64,000 bases of DNA from Pseudomonas quebecensis (lineage in GTDB: Bacteria > Pseudomonadota > Gammaproteobacteria > Pseudomonadales > Pseudomonadaceae): NCBI RefSeq assembly GCF_026410085.1, contig NZ_CP112866.1, positions 2,542,001-2,606,000 on the forward strand, read 5' to 3'. Every line of letters begins with the position of its first letter. The first letter of the stretch is position 1. The position numbers and the translations under genes are program-made. Positions 55,098 through 64,000 of this stretch are shown piece after piece. The notes beneath the pieces are model-generated. The model was given only the letters and a program-made list of their open reading frames with translations, had not been told where the DNA came from and did no database searches.

Positions 55098-56177
55098 TTA
55101 ACGTCCCGTACGAACCGTATTCCAGACCCGTGTGCGCACGCGGTCGATGTTCAGGGGCATCGCTTCAAGCGCAAACAGCTTGCCCATCATTTCCGCGCTC
55201 GGATAAACCTTGGTGTCGGCCTTGATCGCCGGGTCGACCAGGCTGTCAGCCGCCTGGTTGCCGTTGGCGTAGTGAACGTAGTTGGTGATGCTGGCCATCA
55301 CGTCAGGGCGCAACAGGTAGTTCATGAACGCGTAGCCGGCTTTTTCGTTGGGGGCGTCGGCGGGCATGGCGACCATGTCGAACCAGATCGCGGCGCCTTC
55401 CTTGGGGATGTTGTAGCCGATGTTCACGCCGTTCCTGGCTTCCTTGGCGCGGCTTTCGGCCTGCAGGATGTCGCCGGAGAAGCCGACGGCCACGCAGATA
55501 TCGCCATTGGCCAGGTCGGCGGTGTACTTCGAGGAATGGAAGTAAGCCACATACGGTCGCACTTTCATCAACAGGGCCTCTGCCTGTTTGTAGTCCTCGG
55601 GCTTTTTGCTGTGGTGCGGCAAGCCCAGGTAATTCAACGCCGCCGGCAGCAGTTCCGGGCCGTTGTCGAGGATCGCCACCCCGCACTTCTGCAGCTTGGC
55701 CATATTTTCGGGCTTGAAGATCAGGTCCCAGGAATCCACGGGAGCGCCCTCTCCGAGCACGGCCTTGACCTTATCGATGTTGTAACCGATACCGGTACTG
55801 CCCCATAGGTAGGGAAACCCGTGGGCATTGCCCGGATCGTTGTTTTCCAGGGCCTTGAGCAGCACCGGGTTGAGGTTTTTCCAGTTGGGCAACTGGCTCT
55901 TGTCGAGTTTTTTCAGCGCCCCACCCTGGATCTGCCGGGCCATGAAGTGGTTGGACGGGAACACCACGTCATAGCCGGATTTACCGGTCATCAGCTTACC
56001 GTCCAGGGTTTCGTTGCTGTCGTAGACGTCGTAGGTAAAACCGATGCCGGTCTCTTTCTGGAAGTCTTTGGTGGTGTTCGGTGCGATGTAGTCCGACCAG
56101 TTGTAGATTTTCACCGTTTCGGCGGCGTGGCTGGCGCAGGCCACCCACAGCAATGGCAACAGGGCGATGGCTTTCAT
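55098..56177 (-). CDS. Polyamine ABC transporter substrate-binding protein (PotF/SpuD-like)
   Basis: 359 residues. Signal peptide ending SHA; mature start AETVKIYNWSDYIAP is the family's signature, followed by FEKE-like DFQKETGIGFTYDVYDSNE and YLWGSTGIGYN. Binds putrescine or spermidine-type compounds in the periplasm. No permease or ATPase gene adjoins, so it must work with components encoded elsewhere. Last gene of an operon with the cupin and the FAD oxidase. Confidence 0.93.
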   Translation of the reverse strand: MKAIALLPLLWVACASHAAETVKIYNWSDYIAPNTTKDFQKETGIGFTYDVYDSNETLDGKLMTGKSGYDVVFPSNHFMARQIQGGALKKLDKSQLPNWKNLNPVLLKALENNDPGNAHGFPYLWGSTGIGYNIDKVKAVLGEGAPVDSWDLIFKPENMAKLQKCGVAILDNGPELLPAALNYLGLPHHSKKPEDYKQAEALLMKVRPYVAYFHSSKYTADLANGDICVAVGFSGDILQAESRAKEARNGVNIGYNIPKEGAAIWFDMVAMPADAPNEKAGYAFMNYLLRPDVMASITNYVHYANGNQAADSLVDPAIKADTKVYPSAEMMGKLFALEAMPLNIDRVRTRVWNTVRTGR

Positions 56178-56237
56178 GGTTCGATTTCCTGGCGGTTTTA
56201 GGGCTGTTGTTATGGCAGGCGATCAAGGATCAAAGCG

Positions 56238-56579
56238 TTACAGCATCAAGACGTAGGTCTTGCGCACCGTCTCCTGGATATCCCAGATACCGGTGCTGTT
56301 GGCCGGCAACATCAGTGCATCGCCGGCTTGGATGTGCAAGGTTTCACCGTCGTCGGGGGTGAAGGTGCAGCGCCCCTGGATGAAGTGGCAAAACTCCTGT
56401 GCGGTGATCTGGCGCCGCCAGCGGCCCGGGGTGCATTGCCAGATGCCCGTCTCGACGCCGTCGTTACGCTCGACGCTCAAGGTGGACGCCACCGCGATCG
56501 GCTCGCCCAGGGGCGCAGCGACCGGGGACGAGTCCGGCAAGTGCGCATTCAGCGTGTCTTTGAACTGAGTGATGCTCAT
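56238..56579 (-). CDS. Cupin-domain protein (ureidoglycine aminohydrolase-like fold)
   Basis: 113 residues. TGIWQCTPGRWRRQITAQEFCHFIQG and GDALMLPANSTGIWDIQE are the two halves of a Cupin_3 barrel; metal ligands are poorly conserved. The ATG at 56579 with GGGAGCT is preferred. Cupins of this type are often next to putrescine or amino-acid oxidases, possibly handling an amino product. Function not shown. Confidence 0.9.
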   Translation of the reverse strand: MSITQFKDTLNAHLPDSSPVAAPLGEPIAVASTLSVERNDGVETGIWQCTPGRWRRQITAQEFCHFIQGRCTFTPDDGETLHIQAGDALMLPANSTGIWDIQETVRKTYVLML

Positions 56580-56604
56580 GGGAGCTCCCGTATGTGTGAA
56601 CGAC

Positions 56605-58011
56605 TTAGTGCATGAAACCTTCCATGAACCCCGCCAACCCCGTGGCGAGCTTGCGACGCCAGGGTGCGGTATTGGGGTTAGCCAATACTTGGTCTTCATG
56701 GACAAAACTACGAATGATCGCGTTGTAACCCAGCCAACGGCACGGCTCGGGCTCCCAGGCCTTGAGCGCGTCCAAGCCCCCCTCGCGGATCACCCAGGGT
56801 TGGTGGATCAGCGGGGTATCACGATCCAGGATCAGGTCGGCCAAGGTGCGCCCGCCCAGGTTGGTCGCACCGACGCCCTCCCCGCCGTAACCGCCGGACA
56901 CCGCGATGCCGGCGCGCCGATCGCACAGCATGTGCGGTCGGAACTGGCGCGACATCCCCAGGTTGCCGCCCCAGGAATGGGTGATCCGTACGTCCTTGAG
57001 CTGTGGGAAGAGTTCGCCGAACAAGTAGCGACGCAGTTGCACTTCGCTGTCGGTCAAATCGAAGTCATGGCGCAGCCTACCGGCGAACTGGTAACCACCC
57101 CGTGCACCGAATACCAGCCGGTTGTCGGCGGAGCGCTGGCCGTAGGTGACTTGGCGGCTGCTTTCGCCGAACGCCTGACCCTCGCTGAGACCGATCTGCT
57201 CCCAGGTGCTGGCCGGCAGTGGTTCGGTCGCGACGATCAAACTTTGCACCGGCAGTTGGTAGCGCCCCAGCGGGGGCAAGGTAGTAGCGTAGCCTTCCAC
57301 CGCCGGCACCACCCACGTCGCCCGTACGCAGGCTTTATCGGTGCGCACGCTGCCGGACTGCCAATGTGTGACTGGGCTGTTTTCATAGAGCGTTACCCCC
57401 ATGCCTTCAACCACGCGCGCCAGGCCGCGCACCAGTTTGGCGGGTTGGATGGTTGCCACATGGGGGGCGTAGATCGCGCCGTAGGGTTTGGCGATACGCA
57501 GTTGCTCGGCCAGTCGTTCCGGGCTCAGCCAACGATAATCGGCTTCGCTAAGGCCCTGGGCGTAGAGTTTGTTCAGATAGCGGCGCAGGCTGATTTCCTG
57601 CTCGGGGTAGCGCGCGGCGCAATACAGCGCGCCGCCCTTGCGATAGTCGCAATCGATGCCCTCTCGGGCCAGTACCTGAGCCACTTCGTCCGGAATGCCA
57701 TGCAGTAAATCAAATGAAGCACGGCGCTGTTCGGCAGACAGCCCGGCGAGCAGGCGGTCTTCGCCCAACAGGTTGCCCATCAACCAGCCGCCGTTGCGGC
57801 CCGAAGCACCGAAGCCGGCGGTTTGCGCTTCGATAAGGGCGATGTTCAGTTGCGGCGCCTGACGTTTAAGGTAATAAGCGGTCCACAACCCGGTATAGCC
57901 GGCGCCAATGATGGCCACATCCACGTCCAGGTCGTGCTCCAGGCAGGGCCGCGCGATCAGCGGGTCGTCCAACTGATCCATCCACAAGCTGATGTTGCGC
58001 CATGCCGCCAT
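56605..58011 (-). CDS. FAD-dependent oxidoreductase (gamma-glutamylputrescine oxidase/PuuB-like)
   Basis: 468 residues of the DAO family. The FAD Rossmann motif is DVAIIGAGYTGLWTAYYL, with GASGRNGGWLMG as the second FAD contact and GGYGGEGVGATNLGG near the end. It oxidises an amine or amino acid with oxygen. Next to a polyamine-type binding protein and a cupin, the substrate is probably a polyamine derivative. GAGGG precedes the ATG. Confidence 0.93.
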   Translation of the reverse strand: MAAWRNISLWMDQLDDPLIARPCLEHDLDVDVAIIGAGYTGLWTAYYLKRQAPQLNIALIEAQTAGFGASGRNGGWLMGNLLGEDRLLAGLSAEQRRASFDLLHGIPDEVAQVLAREGIDCDYRKGGALYCAARYPEQEISLRRYLNKLYAQGLSEADYRWLSPERLAEQLRIAKPYGAIYAPHVATIQPAKLVRGLARVVEGMGVTLYENSPVTHWQSGSVRTDKACVRATWVVPAVEGYATTLPPLGRYQLPVQSLIVATEPLPASTWEQIGLSEGQAFGESSRQVTYGQRSADNRLVFGARGGYQFAGRLRHDFDLTDSEVQLRRYLFGELFPQLKDVRITHSWGGNLGMSRQFRPHMLCDRRAGIAVSGGYGGEGVGATNLGGRTLADLILDRDTPLIHQPWVIREGGLDALKAWEPEPCRWLGYNAIIRSFVHEDQVLANPNTAPWRRKLATGLAGFMEGFMH

Positions 58012-58062
58012 GCCAGGTTTCCCTCTACCGCGTTTCGATAGACGGGATCCTAGAGCGCCGTA

Positions 58063-58872
58063 TCAGGGGTTGTCTTGCGCGCGTGCACGCAGAGAAATTT
58101 GTTTGACGTAGGCCTTGGGCGACTGCCCCGTGTGCTGGCGAAATGCACTATAGAACGCCGACAACGAATTGAAACCGGCGGCGAATGCCAGTTCGTCGAC
58201 CTTGATCGGCGCTGCCGCGGTATTCAGTGCGGCCAGCAGGTGCCGGAGCCGGGCCTGGTTGACGTAGCGGTAGAAGCTTTGCCCCAGCACCTGGTTGAGC
58301 AGGTAGGAAATCTGATTGCGGCTGTAGCCGCACTCCTTGGCAACGCGCTGCAGGTCCAGTTCCGGGTCCAGGTACGGTTGCCGGCTTTCGAAATACTGCT
58401 GCAGATCGTTGGCCATATGCCCCAATTGCTGAGGCGAAAGCCCCAGGCGGCTCACCGTGGGGCGCAGGGTTTGCGCGGGTTGTTCGTGCACCAGTGAGGC
58501 GTACTCATTGACGCGCCAGATCAACCCGTCACGCACGGTGATGGCCTCGCTGGTGCGGAACGACACCAACCCATGACCACCGCGCAAAGTAATACGGTAT
58601 TGGATAAACGCAGTGTCGCCGTCAGCACGAATGCGATCGGTGTGTTCAATCGCCTCATCCGCCGCGCGTGGCATGCTCGCGCGCAGATACTCACGCAGCT
58701 CGGCATGCCGGATGACACGGTTCTGAAAGAAATCGTGGTACTGGATGTCCGGATGGTAGTAGGCCATAACCCCGTCCAGGTCGCGATGGCGCCAACATAG
58801 GTGGTGGCGCAGCACCAGCTCGCCAGTGGCGTGCGTGAGCTGGCTGGCGGGGTCGGGAGCAATGTCGGGCAT
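58063..58872 (-). CDS. AraC-family regulator with N-terminal SnoaL-like domain
   Basis: 269 residues. The N-terminal 130 residues form a SnoaL/NTF2-like ligand pocket (DLDGVMAYYHPDIQYHDFF, HTDRIRADGDTAFIQYRI, ITVRDGLIWRVNEYASLV) instead of the usual cupin. The C-terminus has two helix-turn-helices (LQRVAKECGYSRNQISYLLNQVLG and VDELAFAAGFNSLSAFYSAFRQHTG, separated here). It lies 51 nt ahead of the oxidase gene on the same strand and probably regulates the operon. Weak ribosome-binding site. Confidence 0.9.
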   Translation of the reverse strand: MPDIAPDPASQLTHATGELVLRHHLCWRHRDLDGVMAYYHPDIQYHDFFQNRVIRHAELREYLRASMPRAADEAIEHTDRIRADGDTAFIQYRITLRGGHGLVSFRTSEAITVRDGLIWRVNEYASLVHEQPAQTLRPTVSRLGLSPQQLGHMANDLQQYFESRQPYLDPELDLQRVAKECGYSRNQISYLLNQVLGQSFYRYVNQARLRHLLAALNTAAAPIKVDELAFAAGFNSLSAFYSAFRQHTGQSPKAYVKQISLRARAQDNP

Positions 58873-59128
58873 GGGCGGCTCTGGCGGATAAAGCCTGGAG
58901 ATTGACGAAATTCGCCACGCTGTTCAATGCGCGCAATCACTTCGGTCGCGCAATGGCACTATGCCAACTCCCCGACAGGAGATGACCCAGGTCAATCGAA
59001 TCGAAAACAACCGCCGAACGGGCGGAAAAAAGTCACGTTGCGGTTGCGAACGAATGCTATTTTTAAGCTCTACACGCCTCGACCAGTGACGGTCCCGGCA
59101 CCCTGCCGCGAGCTAAAGGAAGCGCTCA

Positions 59129-59401
59129 ATGAACCAGGTGGGCAACATGAACAAAGTGACATTCCCCAACGCGTGCCAATTGATGCGCTGGCACTTTCAC
59201 CCGATGGGTTTTGAAGGCAGCATGGATGCTCCCGGCAGTATGGTCGCCCGCCTGTTCGACCGTGCCAGCGGCGAGACTCTGATTGCCATTGCCGGCATTC
59301 CCTGCGCCACCGTGATGAACGCCGCCGATGTGGAGCGCATGATCGAGGCGGTGGAAATCGAACTGGCATCCTTTGTGCCGCCCTTATCGTTGCGGGCTTG
59401 A
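59129..59401 (+). CDS. Small DUF1652-type protein
   Basis: 90 residues; NACQLMRWHFHPMGFEGSM and GETLIAIAGIPCATVMNAAD resemble a small Pseudomonas-specific family (DUF1652) of unknown function. No signal or membrane helix. AAAGGAAG lies 6 nt before the ATG; an internal ATG at 59147 with AGGTGGG is an alternative. Upstream 58873-59128 holds its promoter region. Confidence 0.8.
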   Translation: MNQVGNMNKVTFPNACQLMRWHFHPMGFEGSMDAPGSMVARLFDRASGETLIAIAGIPCATVMNAADVERMIEAVEIELASFVPPLSLRA

Positions 59402-59438
59402 CGTTGCTCGACATCGCTGAAGGCCGATCGGTCGGCCA

Positions 59439-61889
59439 TCAGTGACGTTGATCGTCGAAAAACGCCTTCCTGCCATCCACCCGCCCCGACGCCCTGGGCA
59501 TATTTACCGCCTGGCCCTCGGGCTTTTCCACGTACCAGTAGCAATGACTGACCGCGCGGGTGATCCCTACGTAGGCCAGGCGCAATACTTCCTCCTTCTG
59601 CGCGGTGTCATAGGGCTCGCTGTCGCCGTCCTGGCCCAGGCCGGCCATGCGGTACACCTGGTTCTTGTAGGGCGAGCTGGTGACGTGCTGGCAATCGCCC
59701 AGCAGGAACACCGCGTCGGCTTGCAAGCCCTTGGCACTGTGATAGGTCAGTTGCTTGAGCCTGCGCGTAGCGGGAGGCAAGCTCGAATCCGCATTAACTG
59801 CAGATTGAATATGCTCTTGAATCAATAACTTATCGCTACCTTTTCGATACAGCATTAACACCGAATCGCCTTTCTGGTAATGCTCGACCAACTGCCGCCC
59901 CAGCGCGGCGTCGTCACGCTCCATCACCTTGACTGGCACCAATGCCTTTGGCGCACCGCTGGCCTTGGCCTTTTTGCCGGCGATTGCCGGCGCGGCGCGC
60001 ACGATGTGTTCGGCGGCGTCGATGATGTGTTGATGGCTGCGGTAGTTTTCCCCGAGCATCACCCGCGTGGTTGCCGGTGATGGGAACTCTTTGTCGAAGG
60101 CCATGAAGTATTTCGGTGAACTGCCGCGCCAGCCATAAATCGACTGCCAGTCATCGCCCACGCACAGCAGCGAAGAATGCTGCGCGCCGCGCCCCACATG
60201 CATGGCCGGGCCACGGCTGCGGATCTCGCGCAGGCTGGCGCGGAGCCACGAGACGATCTGCGGCGAAACATCCTGGAACTCATCGATCATCAGGTGCGAC
60301 ATCGGCCGCAGCAACGGGTCGCTGAGCAGCTTGAGGTTTTCCGGGGTATTTTCGCCGAACAGCGAGAACATGCGGTTATAGGTCATGATCGGCGGCTTCT
60401 GGTCGAGCAAATGGTCTTCCAGGGCTTTCCAGAAAATGCTCAGGGCTTCGAAGAACAGGCGATCCGGATCATCCTTGGCGAAACTCATGCGGCCCACGGC
60501 GTCGGGAACGTCCAGCCCCAGGTTTTCGATGAAGCCGGCAGCCGTGACAAAACAATCGAGCAGCGGTGCCGATCCCAGCTCTCCTTTGACCTTGTACTCA
60601 AACCCAGGGCCGGCGCTGGCGTCGCCGGCCAGGCTACTGAGCAGGCGCTTTGAATCCTGGTAATTATCAAGCCAAATCAGCGGCTTACGGCAGAAAGCTT
60701 GAAACAGGGTTCGCTTAACCGCGCATTCGGCGCGCACCGACAGCTTCGCATTCGGCCGGCTGAGCCGCGGGTTTTCGCTTGAATCAAAACCCAATACCAC
60801 CCACGCATCCAGCTCGGGAATATAGCCGTGGCAATGAAAGTGCGCGCCGTTGATCTGCACCGTGCGGCGATCGGGCTCGACGCCCTTGATCGGCCAGGCG
60901 CCGGCGCGAAACCACAAATCCTCGATCAGGTCACACAGCTCTTCGTCGCGCTGGGCCGCCAGCTCCGTCACCGCCACGCGCTTTTGCACGTCAGGGTGAT
61001 CGCGCTCCAGCTCCTTGAGCTGCAACCCATGGCGCATCAACGGGGCGATCAGCTCGCGAAAACGTGGATGCTGGCCATACAGCCGGTGATAGCAGGCGTT
61101 GAGTTGCCGACGCTGGGCCTCGTTGATGCGCAGGTCGAAGGGGTTAGTGTCGGCCTCATCGTCCAAGCCCGTATGCAGGTTCTCGAACGCTTGCAGGCGC
61201 TCGAAGCCCGGCAGGCTGCGGACCATCGGCAGGATGCGCGAGTGGAAGGTGCGCACCACCGCCTGGGCCGCTTTGATATCAAGCGGTTGGCCCCACAGAC
61301 TCATGATTTCCACGAGCTTGTGGATGAAGTCCTTGCGCGATTCACGGGTAAACGTCACCACGGTGATGGAGCTGAGTTCAAAGCCCAGGTAATGGGTGAG
61401 CAGCAGAATGCGCAGCACCAGCGACGTGGATTTGCCCGCACCGGCACCGGCGATCACTGAGGTGGAAGGCGTATCGCTGAAGATCATCTTCCACTGTGCC
61501 GCGCTGGGCTGGGCATGCGCCGGCAGCAGGCGGGCCACTTCGGCCTTGATGCGTTTTTTCAGGTCAGCGGTCAACGGCAGGCGCCAGTCATCGAAGAGGT
61601 TGTCGTCAATGCCCGGAGCGCGGTGAGCATCGGTGCGAAAGTCGCGAATCAACAGGACCTGGCGCCCTTCCTCAAGTCCATCGGCCTTGCCTTCGCGATA
61701 ACCGTACTCGACGCCCGCTTCATGCCCGCTGCGAAACCCGTCGGCTTGCCCATGCAACCACGAGAACCGGTGCTGGGCGCGCAGACGGGTCAGGCCATGG
61801 CCAAACAGACGCGCCGCCAGGCGTTTCAGCCAGGGCATTTGGGCCAGGGGCAGCAGTTCAGGGGGCAGATCAGGCTGTTGTTGCGACAC
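59439..61889 (-). CDS. UvrD/Rep-family DNA helicase
   Basis: 816 residues, superfamily 1A. Walker A is AGAGAGKSTS, motif Ia follows in TFTRESRKDF, the DEAD-like box is MIDEFQDVSP, then GDDWQSIYGWRGS (motif III), VMLGENYRSHQ (motif IV) and YVGITRAVSHCYW (motif VI). A long N-terminal region with DxxHG-like features (LTRLRAQHRFSWLHGQADG) precedes the core. Start is GTG at 61889 with GCAGGAG. It differs from the housekeeping UvrD/RecB and its role, repair or replication restart, is unassigned. Confidence 0.9.
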   Translation of the reverse strand: MSQQQPDLPPELLPLAQMPWLKRLAARLFGHGLTRLRAQHRFSWLHGQADGFRSGHEAGVEYGYREGKADGLEEGRQVLLIRDFRTDAHRAPGIDDNLFDDWRLPLTADLKKRIKAEVARLLPAHAQPSAAQWKMIFSDTPSTSVIAGAGAGKSTSLVLRILLLTHYLGFELSSITVVTFTRESRKDFIHKLVEIMSLWGQPLDIKAAQAVVRTFHSRILPMVRSLPGFERLQAFENLHTGLDDEADTNPFDLRINEAQRRQLNACYHRLYGQHPRFRELIAPLMRHGLQLKELERDHPDVQKRVAVTELAAQRDEELCDLIEDLWFRAGAWPIKGVEPDRRTVQINGAHFHCHGYIPELDAWVVLGFDSSENPRLSRPNAKLSVRAECAVKRTLFQAFCRKPLIWLDNYQDSKRLLSSLAGDASAGPGFEYKVKGELGSAPLLDCFVTAAGFIENLGLDVPDAVGRMSFAKDDPDRLFFEALSIFWKALEDHLLDQKPPIMTYNRMFSLFGENTPENLKLLSDPLLRPMSHLMIDEFQDVSPQIVSWLRASLREIRSRGPAMHVGRGAQHSSLLCVGDDWQSIYGWRGSSPKYFMAFDKEFPSPATTRVMLGENYRSHQHIIDAAEHIVRAAPAIAGKKAKASGAPKALVPVKVMERDDAALGRQLVEHYQKGDSVLMLYRKGSDKLLIQEHIQSAVNADSSLPPATRRLKQLTYHSAKGLQADAVFLLGDCQHVTSSPYKNQVYRMAGLGQDGDSEPYDTAQKEEVLRLAYVGITRAVSHCYWYVEKPEGQAVNMPRASGRVDGRKAFFDDQRH

Positions 61890-62108
61890 GCGGACTCCTG
61901 CGGTGGGCTGGGTTTTGAGCAGTGCACCATGGTCGCCGGAATCGCCGCACAGTTCCAGCCAATTGCTGTGCCGTCAGGCAGTTAGGCGATGAAATGAACG
62001 TTGCGTCGCAGCAGTTCAATCGACTAAACCGATAGGAATAAGGCACTTTTTACGCTTTTTATCGATCATCCATATTGGGATCATGGGCCGCATCCACAGG
62101 AGACGATC

Positions 62109-62804
62109 ATGCTTGAACTCAGACCTTTCAATGCCCTGGGTGGCGCCCACCACGGCTGGCTCGACGCTCATCACCATTTCTCATTTGCCGAATACCACGA
62201 CCCCAAGCGCATGCATTGGGGCAACCTGCGGGTGTGGAACGACGACATCATCGCGCCCGGTACCGGATTCCCGCAGCACGCGCACCGCGACATGGAAATC
62301 ATCACCTACGTGCGCGAGGGTGCCATCAGCCATGCCGACAACCTGGGCAATAAAGGCCGCACCGAGGCCGGCGATGTGCAGGTAATGAGCGCGGGCACCG
62401 GGATCGCCCACAGCGAATACAACCTGGAAGCTACCCCGACCAAGATTTTCCAGATCTGGATCATCCCGAATGAAGCCGGGCTGCCGCCTTCCTGGGGCGC
62501 CAAGCCGTTTCCCAAAGGGGAGCGTGAGGGTTTCGTGACCTTGGCCAGCGGTAAGGCTGGCGATAACCAAAGCCTGCGCATTCGTGCCGACGCCCGCCTG
62601 GTAGCGGCGAACCTGAAAGCCGGAGAAACCGCCGAGTACCGCCTGGAGCACGGGCGCCGTGCCTACCTGGTGCCGGCCACCGGGGTGATTGAGGTCAATG
62701 GTGTGCGTGCACACGCCCGTGACGGGGTGGCGATCGAGGATGAACAGGTGCTGCGGGTTACGGCGGTCGAGGACAGCGAAATCGTACTGGTCGATCTGGC
62801 TTGA
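62109..62804 (+). CDS. Pirin-family protein (YhhW-like bicupin)
   Basis: 231 residues. The N-terminal cupin holds FPQHAHRDMEIITYV and MSAGTGIAHSEYN (metal-binding His residues); the C-terminal half is the shorter pirin cupin. Relatives such as E. coli YhhW show quercetin 2,3-dioxygenase activity. AGGAGACG precedes the ATG. A hairpin follows its stop. Confidence 0.94.
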   Translation: MLELRPFNALGGAHHGWLDAHHHFSFAEYHDPKRMHWGNLRVWNDDIIAPGTGFPQHAHRDMEIITYVREGAISHADNLGNKGRTEAGDVQVMSAGTGIAHSEYNLEATPTKIFQIWIIPNEAGLPPSWGAKPFPKGEREGFVTLASGKAGDNQSLRIRADARLVAANLKAGETAEYRLEHGRRAYLVPATGVIEVNGVRAHARDGVAIEDEQVLRVTAVEDSEIVLVDLA

Positions 62805-62827
62805 GAACCGAGCCTCCGGTAACCATA

Positions 62828-62849
62828 GGGGCTTGCCACAGCAAGCCCC
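62828..62849. terminator. Bidirectional REP-type terminator hairpin
   Basis: GGGGCTTGC (62828-62836), loop CACA, GCAAGCCCC (62841-62849), between the convergent pirin and pgm genes. It shares the GGCTTGC-CACA-GCAAGCC core with the repeat at 42208. Confidence 0.75.
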
Positions 62850-62870
62850 CTCCACAAGGGACGCGCACTG

Positions 62871-64000
62871 TTATTCGGCGATGGCGCCGTCTACCAGCAC
62901 CTGGGCTTCTTCGACCAGTTGCTTGAGATGGTCTTCACCCACAAAGCTTTCGGCGTAGATCTTGTAGATATCCTCCGTGCCCGATGGCCGTGCGGCAAAC
63001 CAGCCGTTTTCGGTCATCACCTTCAAACCGCCGATCGCCTGGTTGTTGCCCGGCGCGTGGCTGAGGATTTGCTGGATGCGCTCCCCGGCCAGTTCGGTGG
63101 AGGTCACCTGTTCCGGCGACAGCTTACCCAGCAGCGCTTTCTGCGCTGGAGTGGCCCTGGCATCGACACGAATCGCGAACGGTTCGCCCAAGGCGTCGGT
63201 CAGGCCACGGTAGATCTGGCTCGGGTCCTGGCCTTTGCGCGAGGTCATTTCCGCCGCGAGCAATGCCGGGATCAAGCCGTCTTTGTCGGTGCTCCAGACC
63301 GTGCCGTCCTTGCGCAGGAACGACGCCCCGGCGCTTTCTTCCCCGCCAAAGCCCAGGGAGCCTTCGAACAGGCCGTCGGCAAACCATTTGAAGCCCACCG
63401 GCACTTCGTACAGGCGGCGACCGATACGCGCGGCCACGCGGTCGATCAGGCCACTGCTGACCACGGTCTTGCCTACGGCCGCATCGGCGCGCCAGCCGGG
63501 TCGGTTCTGGAACAGATAATCGATGGACACGGCCAGGTAGTTATTCGGCGCCAACAGGCCGCCGGACGGGGTGACGATGCCGTGGCGATCGTGGTCCGGG
63601 TCGCAGGCGAAGGCCACGTCGAAGCGTTCCTTGAGGCCGATCAAGCCTTGCATGGCGTAGCTGGAGGACGGGTCCATGCGAATCTGGCCGTCCCAGTCGA
63701 CGCTCATGAAACGGAAGGTGGCGTCGACTTCGGTGTTCACCACCTCCAGATTCAAGCGGTAATGCTCGGCGATCGCCGACCAATAGCGCACCCCTGCTCC
63801 GCCCAGCGGATCGACGCCCAGACGCAGATCGGCGCTGCGAATGGCATCCATATCGATCACATTGACCAGGTCGGCCACGTAGCTGTTGAGGTAGTCATGG
63901 CGATGGGTGGTGTCAGCCTTGAGCGCCTGGGCGTGGCTGATGCGCTTGACGCCGGCGAGCCCGTTGGCCAACAGCTCGTTGGCCTTGGCCTCGATCCACT
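62871..64000 (-). CDS. pgm: Phosphoglucomutase, N-terminal part outside the window
   Basis: The frame is open to the right edge, so the catalytic phosphoserine loop is not visible. The metal-binding loop is [13 protein letters not shown], the sugar-binding loop is [10 protein letters not shown] and the phosphate-binding loop near the C-terminus is [18 protein letters not shown]. It interconverts glucose 1-phosphate and glucose 6-phosphate; the alpha-D-glucose-specific subgroup fits best ([12 protein letters not shown]). Confidence 0.95.
   Translation of the reverse strand, partial: WIEAKANELLANGLAGVKRISHAQALKADTTHRHDYLNSYVADLVNVIDMDAIRSADLRLGVDPLGGAGVRYWSAIAEHYRLNLEVVNTEVDATFRFMSVDWDGQIRMDPSSSYAMQGLIGLKERFDVAFACDPDHDRHGIVTPSGGLLAPNNYLAVSIDYLFQNRPGWRADAAVGKTVVSSGLIDRVAARIGRRLYEVPVGFKWFADGLFEGSLGFGGEESAGASFLRKDGTVWSTDKDGLIPALLAAEMTSRKGQDPSQIYRGLTDALGEPFAIRVDARATPAQKALLGKLSPEQVTSTELAGERIQQILSHAPGNNQAIGGLKVMTENGWFAARPSGTEDIYKIYAESFVGEDHLKQLVEEAQVLVDGAIAE

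Noticed and set aside
1..64000. CRISPR arrays, tRNA, rRNA and insertion sequences
   Set aside because: No regularly spaced repeats, no recognisable cloverleaf or rRNA segments, and no transposase-like protein was seen.

Overview
The window is a stretch of chromosome from a fluorescent Pseudomonas of the P. fluorescens group. The strongest evidence is the extracellular-enzyme cluster at 40714-54655. It has the serralysin aprA/aprX, its inhibitor aprI, the type I secretion genes aprDEF, two autotransporter subtilases (prtA, prtB) and a family I.3 lipase, in the order known from spoilage and plant-associated fluorescent pseudomonads. High GC, overlapping stop/start codons and short intergenic GAGCGGGCTTGC-type REP hairpins agree. 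Both ends cut through genes: a chemoreceptor on the left and phosphoglucomutase on the right. No prophage, insertion sequence, CRISPR array, tRNA or rRNA was seen.

Layout. 1-5334: chemoreceptor tail, a divergent HxlR regulator/SDR pair, and a PAS-rich HWE-type histidine kinase overlapping a receiver-only response regulator. 5700-13602: a stress and respiration block with an SRPBCC membrane protein coupled to a zinc alcohol dehydrogenase, a complete cyoABCD oxidase without cyoE, a KGG stress peptide and an orphan ClpP-like protein. 13621-23029: small metabolic units (cupin, M19 dipeptidase variant, oxaloacetate decarboxylase, BdlA-like receptor, HxlR regulator facing a FabF/RidA pair, rlhA, and a two-gene thioredoxin unit whose first member has a broken active site). 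23034-29006: a pentose-type unit on the minus strand (ABC ATPase, permease, binding protein, LacI regulator, xylulokinase) with two LacI-like operators in front. 29247-36223: hydrolase/AraC pair, CPA1 antiporter, two very small acidic proteins, a membrane protein, and an ATP-grasp/alpha-E pair. 36306-40210: a FAN1-type nuclease overlapping a nuclease-helicase fusion. 40398-54655: a small lipoprotein gene and the exoenzyme cluster. 55098-58872: an apparent polyamine operon (AraC with a SnoaL-like domain, FAD oxidase, cupin, PotF-like binding protein). 59129-64000: DUF1652-type protein, UvrD-like helicase, pirin, pgm.

How the genes work together. AprDEF forms one envelope-spanning exporter; the serralysin and the lipase both carry the C-terminal RTX repeats and extreme C-terminus such an exporter reads, while PrtA and PrtB carry their own beta-barrels. 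The aprA and aprD leaders each contain a perfect WCANGGANGW site at or near the ribosome-binding site, the signature of Gac/Rsm control. The FAN1/helicase pair brings two nuclease centres and an iron-sulphur helicase into one coupled transcript and is the most interesting enzyme combination seen here. Several regulators have clear dyads in their own promoter regions (18332-18354, 29095-29110, 29130-29139), and an orphan dyad lies in front of the M19 dipeptidase (14141-14165). All functions are read from sequence motifs and family knowledge; no database search was possible.
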